NCBI RefSeq assembly: GCF_041916975.1
Contig: NZ_JAYRYK010000001.1
Location: 4,030,001-4,094,000 of the forward strand
Length of the DNA stretch: 64,000 nt
Direction: 5' to 3'
Origin: Sphingosinicella sp041916975
GTDB taxonomy: Bacteria; Pseudomonadota; Alphaproteobacteria; Sphingomonadales; Sphingomonadaceae
The translations under genes were made by a program, and so were the position numbers. Of this stretch, positions 8,828-17,389 are shown piece by piece (position 1 is the first letter of the stretch; the number at the start of each line of letters is the position of its first letter). The notes beneath the pieces were generated by a model. It ran no database searches. It saw only the letters and a list, made by a program, of their open reading frames with translations, and was not told the origin of the DNA.

Positions 8828-9541
8828 ATGCGCGTTCTCGCGTTAGCTTCACAAAAGGGCGGTTCGGGCAAGACCACGCTCAGCGGTCATCTCGCTGTTC
8901 AGGCGCAGAGGGCCGGCGCGGGGCCCGTCGTTCTCATCGATATCGATCCCCAGGGCTCGCTTGCCGACTGGTGGAACGAGCGTGAGGCCGAAATGCCCGC
9001 ATTCGCGCAGACAACCGTCGCGCGTCTCGTCACCGATCTTGAAATGCTGCGGCAGAAGGGCTTCAAGCTCGCCGTGATCGATACGCCGCCGGCGATCACC
9101 GTCGCCATCCAGAGCGTGCTTTCGGTCGCCGAACTCGTTGTCATCCCGACCCGCCCAAGCCCGCACGACCTGCGCGCCGCCGGCGCCACGGTCGAGCTGT
9201 GCGAGCGGGCAGGCAAGCCGCTCATCTTCGTCGTGAACGCGGCAACGCCGCGCGCCAAGATCACCTACGAGGCTGCCGTCGCGCTTTCGCAGCACGGCAC
9301 GGTCGCGCCGGTGACGCTGCACCACCGCACCGATTTCGCGGCGTCGATGATCGACGGCCGCACGGTCATGGAAATCGAGCCTGACGGCAAGTCCGCGCAG
9401 GAAATCGAGGAGCTGTGGACGTACATCGCGGACCGCCTTGAGAAGAATTTCCGCCGGACGGTGTTCAATGCACCGGGCCAGCATGTACCGACTCCTGCCG
9501 TGCGGGCCGCCGGCGGGTTCGGTCGGAAAGCTGCAAGTTAA
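8828..9541 (+). CDS. ParA-family ATPase (orphan chromosomal)
   Basis: This 237-residue deviant Walker A ATPase has KGGSGKTT at residues 10-17, DIDPQGSLADWW for the A' motif, and a Walker B at LAVIDTPPA. It has no amino-terminal helix-turn-helix, so it resembles the small type Ib ParA/McdA/MinD group rather than P1-type ParA. The ATG at 8828 places the P-loop at the usual distance. It is followed after 39 bp by a ribbon-helix-helix protein gene and then a TPR/SPOR lipoprotein gene, probably as one operon. It is not next to a ParB-type partner or a replication gene, so a role in positioning a non-chromosomal cargo is possible. Confidence 0.85.
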   Translation: MRVLALASQKGGSGKTTLSGHLAVQAQRAGAGPVVLIDIDPQGSLADWWNEREAEMPAFAQTTVARLVTDLEMLRQKGFKLAVIDTPPAITVAIQSVLSVAELVVIPTRPSPHDLRAAGATVELCERAGKPLIFVVNAATPRAKITYEAAVALSQHGTVAPVTLHHRTDFAASMIDGRTVMEIEPDGKSAQEIEELWTYIADRLEKNFRRTVFNAPGQHVPTPAVRAAGGFGRKAAS

Positions 9542-9580
9542 GAATAAGATGCAAGGGGCCGTTCCGGGGAAAGGTAAGTT

Positions 9581-10174
9581 ATGAACGAGGCCAACTATGC
9601 TTCTTTGAGCGCGGGTCTACTCGCGCGGAAGGGACAAGCGCGCCCGGCGATGCGGCCGCAAGGCTACGGCTTTGCGTCCGACGACGATCTCGGTTGGAAC
9701 GACATGGGCGGCGACATGCTCACCGCCGAACAGCGTGCGGCGCTGATGCCGGCCCAGCCGATGCATTTCCAGCCGCGTCCGGCAGTGGATTTCGACGAAT
9801 CCGTGCCTTCGCCCGTTGCCGCACAGCAGCAGGCGATCGCAGACGAGTTCGCGGCAGCTGCCATGGCGGCTGTGGTCGAGATTGCTGAAGAGCCGCAAGT
9901 GCCCGTGGTTTCGCCGACGCCGGTGGCGGCGCCGATCCCGACGATCAACGTGGCACCCGCGCAGCCCGTGCATCGCCCGCGTGCGGTGGCAGGCTCCAAG
10001 GCGAAGGCGGCGTTCACGCTGCGCCTCGACCCGGAGCGCCACATGAAGCTGCGGCTCGCGTGCGTCTACGCGCACCAGTCCGCGCAGCAGCTCGTGACCG
10101 CGGCGCTCGACGAATATCTGTCCACGCATTTTCCGGACGCGTTGAAAGACGTGAGGAAGACGGCCGCCAACTAG
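9581..10174 (+). CDS. Ribbon-helix-helix-like protein, candidate ParA partner
   Basis: This 197-residue protein has a long, low-complexity N-terminal region rich in alanine, proline and valine (residues 1-140). A compact C-terminal segment at about 143-185 has a strand AAFTLRLDPE followed by two helices, ending LVTAALDEYL, as in CopG/Arc-type ribbon-helix-helix domains. Small RHH proteins act as centromere-binding partners of type Ib ParA ATPases. The position directly behind the ParA-like gene fits such a pairing. DNA binding has not been shown, and the domain could instead serve for dimerisation. Confidence 0.6.
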   Translation: MNEANYASLSAGLLARKGQARPAMRPQGYGFASDDDLGWNDMGGDMLTAEQRAALMPAQPMHFQPRPAVDFDESVPSPVAAQQQAIADEFAAAAMAAVVEIAEEPQVPVVSPTPVAAPIPTINVAPAQPVHRPRAVAGSKAKAAFTLRLDPERHMKLRLACVYAHQSAQQLVTAALDEYLSTHFPDALKDVRKTAAN

Positions 10175-10205
10175 GCGCGAACGACGGGGTGAAGGGGCCA
10201 AAGAC

Positions 10206-11534
10206 ATGCAGACGCAGCGCAATACGGTGCTCAAGCTGGCCGCGAGCGCATTTACGCTCGGGGTCTCTCTGACGGCGTGCCAATCCTCGAACAGCCCCGT
10301 GGCGCACGTGAATACGGCGATCGGCTCCGTCGATGCGCCGCAGCCTTCGGTCGTCCTCATCAAGCAGGCGGAAGCCGCGCGGCTCGCCGGTAATCCCGTT
10401 GCTGCGATCAGCTTCGCCGAGCTTGCCGTTACCGCCGATCCGCAGAACGCCGACGCGCGCTTCACGCTTGCCAAGGCCTACACGGCGGCGGGGCGTTACC
10501 AGTCGGCTGCGGAAGCCTATGGTGATCTTTCGGCGATGAACCCTGCGGACGCCAACGTCCGGTTCCGCGCGGCGCTTTCGTCGCTTGCGGCGGGTAACCG
10601 CTACACGGCGCTTTCGTCGCTCGATGCGCTTGCTGCCGAGCCTTCGCTTGCTGCCGATGTCGGCCTCGCGCTTGCGCTTTCGGGTGAGACGCGCAAGGCG
10701 ATCAGCCTGCTCGAAACGTCCGTTCGTGCGGGCAATTCGACCCCGCGCCTTCGCCAGAACCTCGCGCTCGCACAGGCGCTTGCCGGCGAATGGGCAGCGG
10801 CGCGCACGACCGCTTCGATGGACCTTGCCCCCGATGCGGTCGATGCCCGCGTTGCGGAATGGGCTGCGATTGCTTCCAACACCGACAGTTCGTGGCGGAC
10901 CGCTTCGGTGCTGGGCGTGGAGATGGCCGCGAATGATGCCGGCCGCCCCGTGGCGCTTGCCTGGGCGCCTCGGCAGGCTGAGACCGTGGTTGCTGTGGTT
11001 GAAGCCCCCGTCGTGGAAAGCACGCCGGAGCCTGTGGCTGTTGCCGCTGTTGCTGAACCCGCTCCGGTGGTGATCGCTGAGGCTGCGCCGATCGTTCGTG
11101 CCGAGCCTGTCGCCATTGCGCGGGCCGAGGTGCCGGTCGCTGCCGAGCCTGCGCAGCCGATCGTGAAGATCCGGGCGGTGCAGCCTGGGTTTGAAGCGCC
11201 GAAGCCTGTTTCCGCGGTGAAGCGGGAGATCCGTGCGCTGCAGAAGCCGACGCATGGCGCGTGGGTCGTCCAGCTCGGTTCCTATGCGAAGCCCGAGTTT
11301 CTGAACGCGGGCTGGAAGACACTGATCCGCAAGAACAGCGCGCTGGGCGAATTCGAGCCGATCCGGAGCCAGATCGCGGTCAACGGGGCGACATATCATC
11401 GTCTCGCTATCGGATCGTTCGCGAACGTCAACGAAGCGGTCGATCTTTGCCGCGACCTGAAGGCCGGCGGCTATAGCTGCTTCGTCCGCAAGGGTGCGGG
11501 TGCGCCGGAAGCCACCTCCTCCAAGAAGGCCTGA
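10206..11534 (+). CDS. TPR and SPOR-domain lipoprotein
   Basis: This 442-residue lipoprotein has a lipobox LTAC with C25 after a short hydrophobic signal. TPR-like helices at about 45-215 contain ARFTLAKAYTAAGRYQSAAE. A linker of about 110 residues rich in Val, Ala, Pro and Glu follows, then a C-terminal SPOR domain from about residue 355 (GAWVVQLGSYAKPEFLNAGW). The expected location is the periplasmic face of a membrane, with SPOR binding septal glycan. It is the third gene of the ParA-like cluster and mirrors the Sel1/SPOR protein on the other side of the divergent promoter. Confidence 0.8.
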   Translation: MQTQRNTVLKLAASAFTLGVSLTACQSSNSPVAHVNTAIGSVDAPQPSVVLIKQAEAARLAGNPVAAISFAELAVTADPQNADARFTLAKAYTAAGRYQSAAEAYGDLSAMNPADANVRFRAALSSLAAGNRYTALSSLDALAAEPSLAADVGLALALSGETRKAISLLETSVRAGNSTPRLRQNLALAQALAGEWAAARTTASMDLAPDAVDARVAEWAAIASNTDSSWRTASVLGVEMAANDAGRPVALAWAPRQAETVVAVVEAPVVESTPEPVAVAAVAEPAPVVIAEAAPIVRAEPVAIARAEVPVAAEPAQPIVKIRAVQPGFEAPKPVSAVKREIRALQKPTHGAWVVQLGSYAKPEFLNAGWKTLIRKNSALGEFEPIRSQIAVNGATYHRLAIGSFANVNEAVDLCRDLKAGGYSCFVRKGAGAPEATSSKKA

Positions 11535-12767
11535 TCAGCCGGCGAAAGCGATTTCGCCGCCTTTCACGGTCCATTTGACGCGGCCCTGAACGGGAAGCCC
11601 GTCGAACGGCGTATTGTCGCCTGCCGACACGAATTTCGACGCCGCGATGCGCCACGGCGCGCCGGGATCGAACAGCACGATGTCGGCGGGTGCCCCTTCA
11701 CCGAGATTTCCGCCCGGAACACCGAAGATCGCCGCCGGTGTCGCGCTCATCATCGCGATGAGGCGGGCGAGGGGAACGCCTGCGTTTTCGCCCGCCGAAA
11801 TCGCCAGCGCGAGCAACGTCTCCGCGCCGGACATGCCGGGCGTCGCGTGCGCAAACGGCAGCCGCTTCTCGTCCTGCCCGCGCGGATCATGCGCCGAGGT
11901 GAGGCAATCGATCGTGCCGTCCGCAAGACCGCCAAGCAGCGCGCGGCGATCATCCTCGCTGCGGAGCGGCGGCGAGAGGCGCGTGAAGGTGCGATAGCCG
12001 GTGACGGCCTCGTCGTTCAGCAGCAGATAGGCCGGCGCGGTGCCGCAGGTGATGCGTGCTCCGCGTAAGCGCGCGGTGCGGATCACGTCCAGCCCCTCGG
12101 CCGTCGTCACCTGATGGATGTGGAGCCGCGCGCCCGCGGCTTCTGCGAGGCGCACGTCGCGCGCGATGGCGACGGCTTCGGCGATGGCGGGGGCCGAGGC
12201 AAGGCCCAGCCGCGTTGCGGTTTCGCCCGTTGTCGCCTCGGCGCCTTCAGTGAGCGCGGCGTCTTCGGCATGGACGACCGTGACGAGATCGAATGCGGCG
12301 GCATATTGCAGCAGCCGGTACATGACCGCTGCGGAGGCGATCTGACGGCGGCCCGTGGCGATGGCGACGGCGCCCGCCGCCTTCATCAGCGCGACTTCCG
12401 CAAGCTCCGTTCCCGCAAGGCCGCGCGTGGCCGCGGCGAGCGGATGCACCCACACGTGCGGCTTGCCGATGCGCTGGGCGCGCTCGGCGAGCGCGGGATC
12501 GTCGATCACCGGTGACTGATCGGGCATGAGCAGCGTACGCGTAATGCCGCCCGCAAGGAACGCGGCGGGTTCCGATTTGAATACGCCCGCATCGACGAGA
12601 CCCGGCGCGGCGACGAGGCCCCCAGCATCGATCCGCATCGCATCGGACGGAATCTCGGGCCTGCCGATGGCGGCAATCGTGCGGTCGGCGATGAGGATGT
12701 CCGCGGTGGTATCGATCCCGCGCGCCGGATCGATGATGCGCGCATCTGTGATGGCGAGCGGCTTCAT
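11535..12767 (-). CDS. Dihydroorotase-like protein, probably non-catalytic (PyrX/PyrC' type)
   Basis: This 410-residue amidohydrolase-fold protein resembles dihydroorotase throughout. The expected metal motif after PGLVD, normally HxHxR, reads GVFKS at residues 61-65, so both histidines and the arginine are gone. The usual Asp-containing DHAPH region reads SAHDPRG. HQVTTAE and VVHAED keep family histidines. Such inactive homologues form a structural subunit with aspartate carbamoyltransferase. The start at 12767 overlaps the pyrB stop by 4 bp (ATGA), supporting co-translation with pyrB. A catalytic PyrC is expected elsewhere in the genome. Confidence 0.88.
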   Translation of the reverse strand: MKPLAITDARIIDPARGIDTTADILIADRTIAAIGRPEIPSDAMRIDAGGLVAAPGLVDAGVFKSEPAAFLAGGITRTLLMPDQSPVIDDPALAERAQRIGKPHVWVHPLAAATRGLAGTELAEVALMKAAGAVAIATGRRQIASAAVMYRLLQYAAAFDLVTVVHAEDAALTEGAEATTGETATRLGLASAPAIAEAVAIARDVRLAEAAGARLHIHQVTTAEGLDVIRTARLRGARITCGTAPAYLLLNDEAVTGYRTFTRLSPPLRSEDDRRALLGGLADGTIDCLTSAHDPRGQDEKRLPFAHATPGMSGAETLLALAISAGENAGVPLARLIAMMSATPAAIFGVPGGNLGEGAPADIVLFDPGAPWRIAASKFVSAGDNTPFDGLPVQGRVKWTVKGGEIAFAG

Positions 12768-13780
12768 GCCCGTGCCCTCTGCGTTTCTGGCCAATCAGCC
12801 ACGCCTCGCCGGGCGCGGGTCAGCACGTCGAGGCAGGCCATGCGGACGGCGACGCCCATCTCGACCTGCTCGGTGATCGCCGAGCGCGCGATGTCGTCCG
12901 CGACCTGCGATTCGATCTCGACGCCGCGGTTCATCGGGCCGGGGTGCATGACGAGTACGTTATCGCCCGCGGTCGCGAGGCGCTTCGCGGTGAGGCCGTA
13001 GAAATGGAAATACTCGCGTTCGGAAGGGAGATAGGCGCCCGCCATGCGCTCGCGCTGCAGGCGGAGCATCATGATGACGTCGGCGCCTTCGAGGCCCGCG
13101 TCCATATCCGTGAAGGCGGTGACGCCGAAACGCTCGATCCCGGCAGGCATCAGCGTCGGCGGCGCGACTGCGCGCACCTCGGCACCGAGCGCGGCGAGCA
13201 GGTGGAAGTTCGAGCGGGCGACGCGGCTGTGCAGGATATCGCCGCAGATCGCGACCTTGAGACCTTCGATGCGGCCCTTGCGGCGGCGAATGGTGAGCGC
13301 GTCGAGCAGCGCCTGCGTCGGATGCTCGTGGCGGCCGTCGCCCGCGTTGAGCACGGGGCAATCGACCTTGGAGGCGATGAGCGCGACTGCGCCCGAGGCA
13401 TCGTGGCGGATCACGATGACGTCCGGGTGCATGGCGTTCAGCGTCAGCGCCGTATCGAGCAGCGTTTCGCCCTTCTTCATCGAAGAGGACTGGACGGACA
13501 TGTTGACGACGTCTGCGCCGAGGCGCTTGCCCGCGATCTCGAACGACAAGAGCGTGCGCGTCGAATTTTCGAAGAAGGCGTTGATCTGGGTGAGGCTCGC
13601 CAGCCGTTCGTCGCGCTTGTGCGCGCTGCGGCTGAGCTCGACCCAATGTTCGGCCTCTCTCAAAAGGAAGCCGATTTCCCAAGGCTTCAGGCCTTCGATT
13701 CCAAGCAGATGTGCGTGCGGGAAGGGATGCGCGCCCGGCGGCACGGCCGGTAGCGGAGCGGGTTCTTGTGTCGATGTCAT
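12764..13780 (-). CDS. pyrB: Aspartate carbamoyltransferase catalytic subunit
   Basis: PyrB condenses carbamoyl phosphate with aspartate, the committed step of pyrimidine synthesis. The 338-residue protein carries the carbamoyl-phosphate motif STRT at residues 73-76, the MKKGETLLDTA loop, and HPTQALLD. The start at 13780 yields an amino terminus of normal length; the upstream in-frame reading is low-complexity. It is coupled to the inactive dihydroorotase gene by a 4-bp overlap. No adjacent regulatory-subunit gene (pyrI) was seen, which fits the PyrB/PyrX dodecamer type. Confidence 0.95.
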   Translation of the reverse strand: MTSTQEPAPLPAVPPGAHPFPHAHLLGIEGLKPWEIGFLLREAEHWVELSRSAHKRDERLASLTQINAFFENSTRTLLSFEIAGKRLGADVVNMSVQSSSMKKGETLLDTALTLNAMHPDVIVIRHDASGAVALIASKVDCPVLNAGDGRHEHPTQALLDALTIRRRKGRIEGLKVAICGDILHSRVARSNFHLLAALGAEVRAVAPPTLMPAGIERFGVTAFTDMDAGLEGADVIMMLRLQRERMAGAYLPSEREYFHFYGLTAKRLATAGDNVLVMHPGPMNRGVEIESQVADDIARSAITEQVEMGVAVRMACLDVLTRARRGVADWPETQRARA

Positions 13781-14125
13781 TAAAGCCGAGCCTTTAGACG
13801 TCCGCGACCGGACGGGCAAGGGGCGAAACGGGGGAGGAGGGCGCAAGGCACCGGCGGGAGAACGGCAAAGCCACAAGCGACGCCGCCCCGATCCGCCCAC
13901 AAGAAATCAACAACTTGCCGGGCAAAGTGGAGGAAGTAGAGGCCAATACGCGGATTTCGCGTTTGCGCGCGGGGGTGATTGACGAGAGGGGCGGCGGCGC
14001 GAGCTGGCATCGCTGTCTGCTACATCATCCGGTGGGCTGTAGGACAGGCGTTTCATATGCAAACCTGCAGGCTTGACGGGCGGACACGCGCCGGGCACGC
14101 CCATGCAAAAGCCGGGGGAGCGTCA
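13781..14125. other. 345-bp intergenic region, no convincing gene
   Basis: This spacer separates the divergent pyrB and MFS genes and must carry both promoters. Open frames here translate to arginine/proline-rich sequence typical of antisense noise. A small inverted repeat, CGCG-gattt-CGCG, lies near 13951. The MFS start is preceded by a good purine-rich site, GGGGAG at 14115-14120. No leader peptide, riboswitch or transposon was recognised. Confidence 0.5.
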
Positions 14126-15457
14126 ATGAAGCACGAAGAAACCGCCGATCTGCCGTATCTGAAGAAGGTTGTCGGGGCTTCGATGGCCGGAACGGTCGTC
14201 GAATGGTACGAATTCTTCCTCTACGGCACCGTCGCGACGCTGGTGTTCGGCAAGCTGTTTTTCCCCGATACGGGCAACGAACTTGACGGCATCATCGCGG
14301 CATTCGCGACCTATGCGGTGGGTTTCATCGCGCGGCCGCTCGGCGGCATCGTTTTCGGGCATTTCGGGGACAAGATCGGCCGCAAGTCGCTGCTCCAGTT
14401 CAGCCTTATCCTGATCGGCCTTTCGACCTTCCTGATGGGCTGCCTGCCCTCCTTCCATCAGATCGGCTACTGGGCGCCGCTGCTGCTGGTGACGCTGCGC
14501 TTCATCCAGGGGTTCGCGCTCGGCGGTGAATGGGGCGGGGCGGTGCTGCTCGTCACCGAGCACAGCCCGAACCGCAGCCGCGGTTTCTGGGGCAGCTTCC
14601 CGCACGCCGCCGTGCCGCTCGGCAACCTTGCCGCGACGGTGGTGCTGCTCGTGCTTTCGGCGACGCTTTCGGAGGAGGCGTTTCTCTCGTGGGGCTGGCG
14701 CGTCGGCTTCTGGCTTTCGGTGGTGATCGTCGGCATCGGCTATTACATCCGCACGCAGGTGTCGGATTCGCCGATCTTCAAGGCGGCGAAGGCCGAAATG
14801 GAGGAAAAGGCGCACGCCGCCGGCAACGGCCTCACCGAAGTTTTCCGGCACTATCCGCGTCGCGTGTTCACGGCGATGGGCCTGCGCTTTGCCGAGAACA
14901 TCCTCTACTACATGGTGGTGACGTTCTCGATCACGTACCTGTCGCACCGGGGCGTCGACACCACGCGCATTCTGACGCTGCTGTTCTTCGCGCACATCAT
15001 TCATGCACTCATTATCCCCGCCGTGGGGCATGCCACCGACCGGTTCGGACGGAGGCCGCTCTATATCGCGGGCGCGCTGCTGACGATGGTGTGGCCGTTC
15101 GCGGCGTTTCCGATGCTGGATACGGGCACAACGGGCATCGTGCTCGCGGCGATTGTCACGGGCATGATGGTCCACTCGCTGATGTACGCGGCGCAGCCCG
15201 CGATCATGACCGAGATGTTCCCCACGCGGATGCGCTATTCGGGCGTTTCGCTCGGCTATCAGCTGACGGCGATCATCGCGGGATCGTGGGCGCCGCTGAT
15301 CGGTACGGCGCTGTTGCGCGAATATGAAACGTGGTGGCCGATTGCCGTCTACATCATGTTCGCAGGGGCGGTGAGCCTGATCGCGGCGCTCGTGATGCGT
15401 GAGACGAAGGGGGTTTCGCTCGTCGTCATCGACCGCGAGGATGCGGCGCGAAACTAG
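14126..15457 (+). CDS. MFS transporter, metabolite:H+ symporter (MHS) type
   Basis: This 443-residue, 12-helix major-facilitator protein starts with the MHS-like KVVGASMAGTVVEWYEFFLYG and has the loop 2-3 motif GHFGDKIGRKS plus the repeat GHATDRFGRRPL in the second half. Related carriers move dicarboxylates, shikimate, proline/betaine or other carboxylates with protons. The substrate cannot be read from sequence. The ATG at 14126 follows GGGGAG with normal spacing. Its TAG stop lies in the CTAG flanking the MITE-like element, so the insertion abuts the gene without altering it. Confidence 0.88.
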   Translation: MKHEETADLPYLKKVVGASMAGTVVEWYEFFLYGTVATLVFGKLFFPDTGNELDGIIAAFATYAVGFIARPLGGIVFGHFGDKIGRKSLLQFSLILIGLSTFLMGCLPSFHQIGYWAPLLLVTLRFIQGFALGGEWGGAVLLVTEHSPNRSRGFWGSFPHAAVPLGNLAATVVLLVLSATLSEEAFLSWGWRVGFWLSVVIVGIGYYIRTQVSDSPIFKAAKAEMEEKAHAAGNGLTEVFRHYPRRVFTAMGLRFAENILYYMVVTFSITYLSHRGVDTTRILTLLFFAHIIHALIIPAVGHATDRFGRRPLYIAGALLTMVWPFAAFPMLDTGTTGIVLAAIVTGMMVHSLMYAAQPAIMTEMFPTRMRYSGVSLGYQLTAIIAGSWAPLIGTALLREYETWWPIAVYIMFAGAVSLIAALVMRETKGVSLVVIDREDAARN

Positions 15458-15601
15458 GGTATGTGGGTATTCAGCCCATGCCGGGCTGCAAACGGCGGCT
15501 TTCTCCGCTTCCGGTGCTCACGTACCTTAAGTACGCTGCGCGCCGGTTCTCGAAATCCACCGTTTTCGCCTCGCCCTGAGCAGAATCCCCACATACCCTA
15601 G
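15454..15601. mobile_element. MITE-like palindromic element flanked by CTAG duplications
   Basis: A 140-bp element (15458-15597) has terminal inverted repeats: GGTATGTGGGTATT at the left and the complement of GGTATGTGGGGATT at the right, 13 of 14 matching. CTAG lies directly outside each end (15454-15457 and 15598-15601). The two halves also complement each other imperfectly inward to a central GTACcTTAAGTAC core, so the whole can fold into a long hairpin. There is no coding capacity. The flanking CTAGs supply the TAG stops of both convergent genes. A bidirectional terminator function is possible. The family was not identified. Confidence 0.65.
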
Positions 15602-16065
15602 GCGGCTATCGCCAACGCATCGATTGCGGCTTGCAGAATGTGCGCGGCGGCGAGGGCATCGACGCGCTCGGCCCGCTTCGCGCGGCTCATGTCCGCGGCG
15701 ATCATCTCGCGGGTGACGGCGACGGTGGAGAGGCGCTCGTCCCACAGGAGGACGGGGAGGGCGAATTCCGTTTCCAGCGCGCGCGCAAAGGCTCGGGTGG
15801 CCTGCGCGCGCGGGCCGTCGGTGCCGTCCATGTTCACCGGATAGCCGAGCACGAAGCCTGTGAGCGCGCGGCCGCCTGCGAGGCGGCGAAGCTCGGCGAA
15901 ATCCTGCGCCTGCTTGCGGCGGATGATGGTTTCCGCCGCGGTCGCGAAGCGCCATTCGGCATCGCAGAAAGCAACGCCGATGGTCTTTGTGCCAAGATCG
16001 AGCCCGGCAAGAACGCCGCCCGATGGCAACTGCGCCGCGAACTCTGCGGCAGAGCGCGTGCTCAC
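15598..16065 (-). CDS. ruvX: Putative pre-16S rRNA nuclease, Holliday junction resolvase-like
   Basis: This 155-residue YqgF/RuvX-family RNase H-fold protein is thought to trim the 5' end of 16S rRNA. Visible motifs are GLDLGTKTIGVA (first acidic residue), the GYPVNMDGTDGPRA strand-loop, LLWDERLST, and the C-terminal acidic/helical DALAAAHILQ. The GTG start at 16065 overlaps the TGA of the upstream DUF3089 gene by 4 bp. A longer frame runs antisense-like into that gene. The TAG stop lies in the CTAG beside the MITE-like element. Confidence 0.92.
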   Translation of the reverse strand: MSTRSAAEFAAQLPSGGVLAGLDLGTKTIGVAFCDAEWRFATAAETIIRRKQAQDFAELRRLAGGRALTGFVLGYPVNMDGTDGPRAQATRAFARALETEFALPVLLWDERLSTVAVTREMIAADMSRAKRAERVDALAAAHILQAAIDALAIAA

Positions 16066-17363
16066 TTCGTACGCCGGGATGCTGCGGCGGGAGCAGTCAG
16101 CGCCGCCTGCACGCGGCGCTCGGCATCGGTACGCAGGTTCGTCCAGAACAGCGCATAGTCGTAGACATGGTAGTTGTTGCCGGGCAGCACGTAAGATCGG
16201 AGCCCCTCCGGCGGCTTCTCGCCGATGCTGAGATAGCCCTTGTCGGTGCATTTCGCTCCGACCACGCCAGATTCGAGCGTGGCGTTCGAATAGGTTTCGT
16301 CCACGGGGATCAGTGTGCCGAGGTTGCGCGCGGCGCCGTAGGGATCGCTCGCCTCGGCGCCTTCCATCGTTTCCACGGGAAGCGGCGAGGCCTCGGCCGC
16401 AAGGCTGCTGTGATGCGGGGCCTCGGTTTCCACGGATTCGGCTTCCGGGGGCACATCGGGCGTACCGGACAGCGGATTGGTGCAGAGCAGATGCGTTCCC
16501 GCGCGCGGCGCACCCGTGAGACCCGTCGTCGTGTAGAACGGATCGAAGATCGATTCCGGCTGCGCAGGCTCGGCGTAGCTCTGGTAAGCGATGATGCAGC
16601 GCGTTTCCTCGGGCGTTTCGCACGGCTTCAGGCCGAGCTTCGGCAGATCGCTTTCGATCGAGATCGGCCAGCCGATGAGATAGGCGGCAACGATGCGGTC
16701 TGCGACGGGCGTGCCCGCGATTCTTTGCGCGAGCAGCGAGACGAGGTGCAGCGAGCCCTGGCTATGGCCGGCGAGGATGATCTTCCGGTCGGCCGGAATC
16801 TCACGCAGGAACAACTCGAACGCCTTTTCAACGTCGCTGTAGGCAAGCGCGAACGACTTCGCCGAATCCGGTTCGCCGAGCGAGAGAAAAGCTCCGAACG
16901 TCGCCTGACGATATTTGGGCGCCCACACCTCGCCGATACCGTTGAAGACGCTCGCCTGGCTTTTCAGGAACACCGTCTGCCGGAAGCGCGGATCACCGGT
17001 GAGCGCGATGGGCGCGTTCCAGCGATCCCCTTTCAGGTAGGTAGTGGGATGCACGTAGAACACTGCGACGGCGGGCTTCGGCGCCGGGCTGTACCCCTCG
17101 GGCGTCCAGCGCACGACATCTGCCGGGATGCCGGGGCGGGCGAGCCATGCATCTGCACGGTCGTAGAACGTCGCCTCCGGCTTCGGACTGTCAGCGAAGC
17201 TCACATCCGGCACGAAGGCGGCGCGCATCAGGTGCGGCGCGAAAATCCGGTAGGCGAACGCACCCGCGATGGCGAGGACGACAAGAGCGGCGATGATGGC
17301 GAGAAACCGTCGAGCGGCCAAGTTGCTGGACTCCTTTGCTCGGGCGCTTAGCATGGCGACCAT
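16062..17363 (-). CDS. Membrane-anchored DUF3089 alpha/beta-hydrolase
   Basis: This 433-residue protein has an N-terminal transmembrane anchor (residues 19-39, FLAIIAALVVLAIAGAFAY) and a large periplasmic domain. The DUF3089 signatures are FYVHPTTYLKGDRWN and the nucleophile elbow GHSQGS, typical of alpha/beta-hydrolases. A C-terminal VYDYALFWTNLR contains a conserved family histidine just before it. The substrate is unknown. The start could be 17363 or 17354. It overlaps ruvX by 4 bp downstream and diverges from the D-aminoacylase-like gene across only 26 bp. Confidence 0.82.
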   Translation of the reverse strand: MVAMLSARAKESSNLAARRFLAIIAALVVLAIAGAFAYRIFAPHLMRAAFVPDVSFADSPKPEATFYDRADAWLARPGIPADVVRWTPEGYSPAPKPAVAVFYVHPTTYLKGDRWNAPIALTGDPRFRQTVFLKSQASVFNGIGEVWAPKYRQATFGAFLSLGEPDSAKSFALAYSDVEKAFELFLREIPADRKIILAGHSQGSLHLVSLLAQRIAGTPVADRIVAAYLIGWPISIESDLPKLGLKPCETPEETRCIIAYQSYAEPAQPESIFDPFYTTTGLTGAPRAGTHLLCTNPLSGTPDVPPEAESVETEAPHHSSLAAEASPLPVETMEGAEASDPYGAARNLGTLIPVDETYSNATLESGVVGAKCTDKGYLSIGEKPPEGLRSYVLPGNNYHVYDYALFWTNLRTDAERRVQAALTAPAAASRRTK

Positions 17364-17389
17364 GCGACGAGAATACAGGGGTTAACACC

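Noticed and set aside
8828..9541. Chromosome partition parA of a parAB locus
   Set aside because: No ParB-type gene, parS-like site or gidAB/rnpA neighbourhood; the ATPase lacks the N-terminal HTH.
13780..14010. 76-codon minus-strand ORF upstream of pyrB
   Set aside because: Low-complexity Pro/Ala/Arg sequence, no ribosome binding site, and it ends on the pyrB start.
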